From: Klebsiella pneumoniae
GTDB lineage: Bacteria; Pseudomonadota; Gammaproteobacteria; Enterobacterales; Enterobacteriaceae
NCBI RefSeq assembly: GCF_000742135.1
Contig: NZ_KN046818.1
Coordinates: 1,550,841 to 1,614,840 of the forward strand
DNA length: 64,000 bases
Direction of reading: 5' to 3'
Position numbers and translations under genes: made by a program
The notes under the pieces: generated by a model
What the model was told of the DNA's origin: nothing
Seen by the model: the letters and a program-made list of their open reading frames with translations, nothing else
Databases searched by the model: none
Part shown: piece after piece, positions 59,179 to 64,000 of the stretch
Layout: each line of letters opens with the position of its first letter
Position numbering within the stretch: the first letter of the stretch is position 1

Positions 59179-60930
59179 AGAACTTGTCCCACCTAACCAG
59201 CGTAGCGGCCACGGAAAACGATGGCGAGTCTCTTGCTGGGTCGCCTGCGCTATCCGCTCCTGAATGGTTTGTCGCAGCGTCTGTCCTTCACCGTCCCACA
59301 TCAGCTGGGTCAACATCGGCAGCGCTTCGGTAATATCGTCAATGGCCCAGATAGCAAACTGGTTGTCGGCAACGGCCTGACGTAGCTCGTGGCTCAGGCT
59401 GAGATGACGAACGTTGGCGGCAGGGATAATCACTCCCTGTTTGCCGGTTAAACCGCGCTGCTGACAGATAGTGAAGAAGCCTTCAATTTTCTCGTTCAGG
59501 CCGCCGACCGGCTGCACGCGACCAAACTGGTCGACGGAGCCGGTGATCGCGATGCTCTGATTTATCGGTACGTTGGCCAGGGCGCTGATTAAGGCGCAGA
59601 GTTCCGCCATGGAGGCGCTGTCGCCATCCACTTCACTGTAGGACTGCTCAAAGGTCAGCGAAGCAGTGAAGGGAAGCTGCTGCTCCAGCTCCAGCTCGGA
59701 CATCAGAAAAGCCTGCATGATCATCATGCCTTTCGCATGAATGTTACCGCCCAGCTCGGCTTTACGTTCGACGTCGATAAATTCGCCATCGCCAATGTGC
59801 ACGACGCAGCTGATGCGCGAAGGTTCACCGAACGCGCGTGGATGACCGGGGAATTCGATCACCGAGAGGGCGTTGATCTGCCCGACGCATTCGCCTTCGG
59901 TTTCAATCAGGATCTGTTCCTGCAGGATTTCATCCTGCATACGCTCCGCCAGGTAGCCTTCACGCCATACCCGGCGCGCCAGCATGGTCTGCATCGCTTC
60001 GCCGGTAATCTCCTCTCCTTCGCAGAAGGCGGCAGCCTCCCGCAGCTGGCGGGTTATCCATAGCGGACTGAGCGGCAGGGTCTCCTGGTCGCCGGTATAG
60101 CGCGTTCCCTCATCGATCAGCAGAGGCCAGGCATCGGCTGCCGGGCCCGGCAGCTCCAGCTGCTGCGCATTCTGCCATACCCACTGGCACCAGGCCTTTA
60201 GCGTGTCGGCGTCCGCAAACTGCAGAGTGTCTTCATACTCGCTATAGATCGCCTGCGCAGCCAGCTCCGGCTCCATTTCCTGGAAATCGGCCAGCGATTC
60301 GCGTTCGCCCACGAGGATGATTTTCAGACTCAGCGGCATGGAGGGAATGCTGACCGGCAGCGGACGCGATTCATCCATAGAAAGCCAGTCAAAGCGCTGA
60401 CGAGTCACCATATTTTTCAGACGCACCCACAGCAGCGGTTGCGCCAGCAGTGTACGTAGCGAAAGCACAAGCACGCCGCCGTTGGCCTGATGGACCAGCC
60501 CAGGCTGGAGGGTGATTGCACCGTTAAACTGGCGTACGCAGCCAAACAGCTGTTCCGCTTCTACCCAATCGGCCATCACGACCGGGGCAGTGCTGGCGAA
60601 ATTATCCTCAGCGCCCTGCGCCGGTGCGAGCGTCACCTGAGCGTCGGTTACCTCATAGCGGACGCCGTAAAGCGGTGCGGCAGGCTCGTGCAGAGTCCGG
60701 GTTTCAGCCGCCAGCCATTGCAGATATTCCGGCTCTTCAGGGGCTTTCACCAGCATGAAGGAGGAGACTGCCGGCGTGTACAGCAGCTGCTCAAGCCCAT
60801 AGAACAAACGCGGCTGCAGATCGCCCGAGAGGGAGGGGGCCGGATGGGAAAGTTCAGCTTGAGCAAACAGCGCCTGGTAAGCTTCCAGATCAGGCGCAAG
60901 GTCGGTTCGGGTCAGTTTCGTAATGGTCAA
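59173..60930 (-). CDS. lonH: LonH (YcbZ), Lon-like S16 protease homologue
   Basis: 585 residues. The C-terminal Lon protease domain has the catalytic dyad Ser438 in DGDSASMAEL and Lys481 in GGLNEKIEGFF. The N-terminal half lacks an obvious intact Walker A, unlike LonA, so ATPase activity is doubtful. Role in E. coli is poorly defined, with suggested links to ribosome assembly. It ends 70 bp ahead of fabA, and its stop overlaps the fabA FadR box. Confidence 0.92.
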   Translation of the reverse strand: MTITKLTRTDLAPDLEAYQALFAQAELSHPAPSLSGDLQPRLFYGLEQLLYTPAVSSFMLVKAPEEPEYLQWLAAETRTLHEPAAPLYGVRYEVTDAQVTLAPAQGAEDNFASTAPVVMADWVEAEQLFGCVRQFNGAITLQPGLVHQANGGVLVLSLRTLLAQPLLWVRLKNMVTRQRFDWLSMDESRPLPVSIPSMPLSLKIILVGERESLADFQEMEPELAAQAIYSEYEDTLQFADADTLKAWCQWVWQNAQQLELPGPAADAWPLLIDEGTRYTGDQETLPLSPLWITRQLREAAAFCEGEEITGEAMQTMLARRVWREGYLAERMQDEILQEQILIETEGECVGQINALSVIEFPGHPRAFGEPSRISCVVHIGDGEFIDVERKAELGGNIHAKGMMIMQAFLMSELELEQQLPFTASLTFEQSYSEVDGDSASMAELCALISALANVPINQSIAITGSVDQFGRVQPVGGLNEKIEGFFTICQQRGLTGKQGVIIPAANVRHLSLSHELRQAVADNQFAIWAIDDITEALPMLTQLMWDGEGQTLRQTIQERIAQATQQETRHRFPWPLRWLGGTSSN

Positions 60931-61115
60931 AGTCGCTGTTTTTTAGTTAGATGTAAAGCGCGCAATTATACCTGATGCCGCGACCGAGCACACGGAGGAT
61001 TATGGTTACCCTGATGATTACCCGGTCGCAGACTTCACGAATAATGATTTATATTCAGCACATCAGAAAAAAACTGATATCCTGAAATGAGTTACACGGT
61101 CACATTGAGATCGCA

Positions 61116-61568
61116 ATGAAATATCAACAACTGGAAAATCTTGAAAGCGGCTGGAAATGGAAATATCTGGTAAAGAAGCACCGGGAAGGTGAGCTGATTA
61201 CCCGCTACATTGAGGCCAGCGCTGCGCAAGCTGCGGTAGATGACTTGCTGACGCTCGAGAATGAACCTGTGCTGGTGCATGCCTGGATTGAGCAGCATAT
61301 GAATCCGGCGCTGATGAACCGCATGAAGCAGACTATCCGCGCGCGACGGAAACGCCATTTTAACGCTGAGCATCAGCATACGCGTAAGAAGTCTATCGAC
61401 CTTGAGTTTGTCGTTTGGCAGCGTCTTGCTGGCCTGGCGCAGCGGCGGGGCAAAACCTTGTCTGAAACCATCGTCCAGCTGATTGAAGATGCCGAGCACA
61501 AAGAGAAATATGCCAGCAAAATGTCGAGCCTGAAGCACGATCTGCAGGTACTGTTAGGGAAAGAATAG
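61116..61568 (+). CDS. matP: Macrodomain Ter protein MatP
   Basis: 150 residues, as E. coli. Binds matS sites in the Ter macrodomain, excludes MukBEF and links Ter to the division apparatus. N-terminal helical domain, then a ribbon-helix-helix DNA-binding domain ([20 protein letters not shown], about 90-125) and a short C-terminal helix. I did not find a matS match in this window by eye. Confidence 0.96.
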
Positions 61569-61658
61569 CCAGGTAGGATCGTCGACCCGCCTGCCGGTGG
61601 TTGCCCTGGCCGGGGGCTGCTTCACAGCTCTCAGCCGCTAAAGTGGGCGAGAGGGCAT

Positions 61659-61687
61659 AAAAAAAACCCGCCGAAGCGGGTTTTTTT
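61659..61687. terminator. Bidirectional terminator matP / ompA
   Basis: AAAAAAACCCGC-CGAA-GCGGGTTTTTTT between the convergent stop codons, with A and T runs on both sides. Confidence 0.95.
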
Positions 61688-61699
61688 ATCGGTTATAAC

Positions 61700-62770
61700 T
61701 TAAGCCGCCGGCTGAGTTACAACTTCTTTGTAGCCTTTAACTTCGATCTCTACACGACGATCCGGAGCCAGGCAATCGATCAGGGCAGCGCGAGCTTTCA
61801 CGTTGTCACAGGTGTTGCCAGTAACCGGGTTGGATTCACCCATGCCGCGAGCGGAGATTTTGCCAGCCGGGATGCCTTTAGCAACCAGGTAGTCAACAAC
61901 GGACTGAGCACGTTTCTCAGACAGCTGCTGGTTGTAAGCTTCGGAACCGATGCGGTCGGTGTAGCCCAGAACAACAGCGGAACCGTCTTTCGGATCCATG
62001 TTGCTCAGCTGAGTGTACAGCTGATCCAGAGCCTGCTGACCTTCCGGTTTCAGGGTAGCTTTGTTGAAGTTGAACAGAACGTCAGACTTCAGGGTGAAGT
62101 GCTTGGTAGCCACTTCCGGAGCCGGAGCCGGAGCCGGAGCAACAACCGGTGCAGCATCTTCCTGACCGAAGCGGTAGGAAACGCCCAGGCTCAGCATGCC
62201 GTTATCAGGACGGGTACCCACAGTGCCCGCGTCGCCGATGTTGTTAACCCACTGGTATTCCAGACGGGTAGCGATGTCACGAGTAACAGCCCACTCTACG
62301 CCGCCAGCAAATACTGGGGAAACGCCAGTGTCGTGTTCGCTACGGGAAACGCCGGTAGAAGCGTAGTTGCCTTTGGAGTCAGCGCGCCAAACCATGCCGC
62401 CCAGACGGGTGTAGATGTCCAGATCGTCAGTGATCGGGTAACCCAGTTTAGCGGTCAGCTGAACGCCCTGAGCTTTGAAAGCACCGTTGTCAACGCTGCC
62501 TTTATATGCCATACGGCCCAGCCAGTCATAACCCATTTCGAAACCGAGGTACGGGTTAACCTGGTAACCACCGAACGCACCAGCACCAAGCTGATCGTTA
62601 CGGGTCGGACCGTTGTTGTTCTGGAAACCGTTACCGTAGAAACCGGTGTCGTGATACTGGGACCAACCCAGTTTACCACCTGCATACCAGGTGTTATCTT
62701 TCGGAGCGGCCTGCGCTACGGTAGCGAAGCCAGCCAGTGCCACTGCAATCGCGATAGCTGTCTTTTTCAT
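61700..62770 (-). CDS. ompA: Outer membrane protein A
   Basis: 356 residues from ATG 62770-62768. Signal peptide [21 protein letters not shown]; an N-terminal 8-stranded barrel (about 22-195) with [20 protein letters not shown]; an Ala-Pro linker ([15 protein letters not shown]); and a C-terminal OmpA domain (about 220-345) with [19 protein letters not shown] that binds peptidoglycan, including the Cys pair [15 protein letters not shown]. Codon use is that of a highly expressed gene. Frame start at 62839 is rejected: it lies in the leader and gives no signal peptide. Confidence 0.98.
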   Translation of the reverse strand: MKKTAIAIAVALAGFATVAQAAPKDNTWYAGGKLGWSQYHDTGFYGNGFQNNNGPTRNDQLGAGAFGGYQVNPYLGFEMGYDWLGRMAYKGSVDNGAFKAQGVQLTAKLGYPITDDLDIYTRLGGMVWRADSKGNYASTGVSRSEHDTGVSPVFAGGVEWAVTRDIATRLEYQWVNNIGDAGTVGTRPDNGMLSLGVSYRFGQEDAAPVVAPAPAPAPEVATKHFTLKSDVLFNFNKATLKPEGQQALDQLYTQLSNMDPKDGSAVVLGYTDRIGSEAYNQQLSEKRAQSVVDYLVAKGIPAGKISARGMGESNPVTGNTCDNVKARAALIDCLAPDRRVEIEVKGYKEVVTQPAA

Positions 62771-62907
62771 TTTTTGCGCCTCATTATCATCCAAAATTCG
62801 CCATGAAGTTACAAAAGACCTCACGGTTAAATCCTTCACCGGGGGCGTGACTTGTTGTTAACTATGCTGATACATGCAGCGTAAGCCGATCACCCCTGGC
62901 GATGTAA

Positions 62908-62936
62908 AGTCTACAACTTAGTTCGAAACTTACAAG
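62908..62936 (-). promoter_or_regulatory. ompA promoter
   Basis: On the minus strand CTTGTA (-35, 62936-62931), a 17-bp spacer and TAGACT (-10, 62913-62908). The start point would be near 62901, giving a leader of about 130 nt, consistent with the long stabilising 5' UTR known for ompA, the target of MicA. Confidence 0.6.
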
Positions 62937-63061
62937 TGTGAACTCTGTCAGGCATATGAAAAAAAAGGGTTGTGTACACAATATTTAACAAATATGGTTG
63001 ATTTTCGTACACGAAAAAAAGACAGAAATCCCCGTGTGGCAGGCATTCCGCGAAAAAGACC

Positions 63062-63088
63062 ATAAAAAACGCTGTACCTTTCCCAGCG
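63062..63088 (-). terminator. Terminator of sulA
   Basis: On the minus strand CGCTG-GGAAAGGTA-CAGCG followed by TTTTTTATG, 35 bp after the sulA stop. The stem is short, but the T tract is good. Confidence 0.6.
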
Positions 63089-63122
63089 GTAAAAAAAATT
63101 CCAGGAATAATCCTAATTTCAC

Positions 63123-63632
63123 TCAATGATACAAATTTGAGTGAATTTTTAGCCCGCTGAGTTGTCTGCCGAGCGTGCCCTGATTTCGCACCGGGCGCAT
63201 GATGAATCCCATCGCGGACCCTACCTGGGCAGCGTTAACGAGACGTTCGTGTTCGTCAGCGGTTAACTCCTCCGCCAGCCAGCAGATAACCACACTATAA
63301 TTACCCGTGCGCAGGGCACGGATCATTGAGTCTATGGTATGGCTGGGAGAGAGCTGGCTAATTTGCATGACCTTGGACAGCGGCAGACCGGCGGACTGAA
63401 CCCATTCGCGGCTGAGCTTTTGTTGCGGCGTGAGCCACAGCTGCCAGCGCGACTGTTGACCCAGCTGCTGTAATAAAGGTAGCAGCAATAACTGCGTCAT
63501 CATGGGTTGATCTTCACGATAGACAATTTCACTGATCAGCCCATTGGTGTTCTGTTCGCCAGAACGATGAGCGTAGTGGCCTGCCGGAGCAGAAGCCTGT
63601 GCTGAACGGTTTGCGTGAGCTGAAGTAAACAT
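63123..63632 (-). CDS. sulA: SOS cell-division inhibitor SulA
   Basis: 169 residues. Binds FtsZ and blocks Z-ring assembly during SOS; degraded by Lon and ClpYQ. The FtsZ-binding RecA-like core (about 60-140, ending in [18 protein letters not shown] sequence, here [14 protein letters not shown]) and the C-terminal tail with terminal NLYH, required for Lon recognition in E. coli, are present. A LexA box overlaps its -10. Confidence 0.95.
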   Translation of the reverse strand: MFTSAHANRSAQASAPAGHYAHRSGEQNTNGLISEIVYREDQPMMTQLLLLPLLQQLGQQSRWQLWLTPQQKLSREWVQSAGLPLSKVMQISQLSPSHTIDSMIRALRTGNYSVVICWLAEELTADEHERLVNAAQVGSAMGFIMRPVRNQGTLGRQLSGLKIHSNLYH

Positions 63633-63980
63633 AGTCTATCCCGCCTTTAGTTACTGTATGCATATACAGTATCTTCGCCAGGGGAAAAGATCAACCGCAA
63701 TTTGCCATTTTGCTGCCGGGAATTTAATCGCTTCTCGTGGTTCCTTATCTGTCAAAAGAAGCCCCTGCATTATCCAATCCTTAACGCGCGCTAATGGTTT
63801 CATTTCTCCCTGTCGATTGCTGCAACGCTTGCGATTTTCTGAAAGCGTCTCGCAAAACCGCATTCTGGTGAAAAAGTCGGCGAAAATCATCTTGCTGCTG
63901 CCCGGGAAGTCCCTTATGTTTTCTCTTAGCGGATCCGTTAACAACTTAAGTTTAATTACATGATTAACAAAGGAATGATC
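63633..63980. other. Intergenic region sulA / next gene
   Basis: 348 bp between divergent starts. The left part holds the sulA promoter and LexA box. The rest is AT-rich with no convincing gene on either strand; it presumably carries the leader of the next gene. In E. coli the gene here (sxy) has a long structured leader. Confidence 0.5.
63654..63694 (-). promoter_or_regulatory. sulA promoter and LexA (SOS) box
   Basis: CTGT-ATGCATAT-ACAG (63654-63669) is a perfect SOS box (CTGT-N8-ACAG). On the minus strand the -35 is TTGATC (63694-63689), the spacer 17 bp, and the -10 TACTGT (63671-63666) overlaps the box, so LexA would block RNA polymerase directly. Confidence 0.9.
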
Positions 63981-64000
63981 ATGAGAAAACTAGTTTGTCC
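63981..64000 (+). CDS. Start of a gene cut by the window end (sxy/tfoX by position)
   Basis: Only MRKLVC is visible. ATG 63981 follows AAAGGA by 5-6 bases. In E. coli the gene after sulA on this strand is sxy (tfoX), a competence regulator; the six residues alone do not identify it. An in-frame ATG at 63975 is too close to the ribosome-binding site. Confidence 0.4.

Larger units (their letters stand above)
62771..63122 (-). other. Intergenic region ompA-sulA
   Basis: 352 bp. Carries the ompA leader (62771 to about 62901), its promoter (62908-62936), AT-rich upstream DNA and the sulA terminator (63062-63088). A CACTCAA/TTGAGTG hairpin (63120-63143) spans the sulA stop codon. No small gene is convincing. 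Confidence 0.65.

Noticed and set aside
63651-63944. 97-codon frame on the minus strand upstream of sulA
   Set aside because: Covers the LexA box and sulA promoter, with no ribosome-binding site or family resemblance.

Overview
This is chromosomal DNA of an enterobacterium, almost certainly of the Klebsiella pneumoniae complex. Gene order follows the E. coli K-12 ycaO-to-sulA segment nearly gene for gene, protein lengths match E. coli to within a few residues, and the OmpF-type porin reads as OmpK35 and the OmpA as the Klebsiella form. Species is judged from remembered protein sequences, not a search. I see no rRNA, tRNA, CRISPR array, prophage or insertion sequence.

Layout. 1-5846: ycaO (cut by the window start), ycaP, then serC-aroA (serine, PLP and chorismate synthesis) and cmk. 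5847-10562: rpsA, ihfB and comEC. 10599-15597: the envelope run msbA-lpxK-ycaQ-ycaR-kdsB. 15735-17384: ycbJ and convergent elyC. 17506-24758: cmoM-mukF-mukE-mukB, the condensin operon. 24959-28245: ldtD (frameshifted), mepK and gloC. 28314-32763: aspC, ompF/ompK35 and asnS, all on the minus strand. 32939-38783: an accessory block that E. coli K-12 lacks between asnS and pncB. It holds an Lrp-type regulator diverging from a 2,3-diaminopropionate ammonia-lyase, an amino-acid permease and two M20-family amidohydrolases. 38826-42970: pncB and divergent pepN, followed by a REP-like cluster. 43175-47419: the ssuEADCB alkanesulfonate operon. 47669-50497: pyrD, zapC and ycbX. 50597-58095: rlmL, uup and pqiABC. 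58349-60930: rmf, fabA and lonH. 61116-64000: matP, ompA, sulA and the first codons of a further gene.

Most of the window is conserved housekeeping DNA. Two parts stand out. The first is the block at 32.9-38.8 kb, which looks like a complete regulated catabolic unit: import a compound, remove one or two N-acyl or N-carbamoyl groups, then split a diaminopropionate-like product to pyruvate and ammonia. Its true substrate is not evident from sequence. The second is ldtD, the 3-3 peptidoglycan cross-linking enzyme. It is broken by an apparent deletion of about 19 nt that separates the signal and peptidoglycan-binding part from the catalytic part, while the adjacent 3-3 hydrolase gene mepK is intact.

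Regulatory sites visible by eye include a LexA box at sulA, a FadR/FabR pair at fabA, a NadR-like palindrome at pncB, a PurR-like box and start-site-switching leader at pyrD, OmpR-like sites at ompF, the S1 translational operator at rpsA, and many rho-independent terminators.
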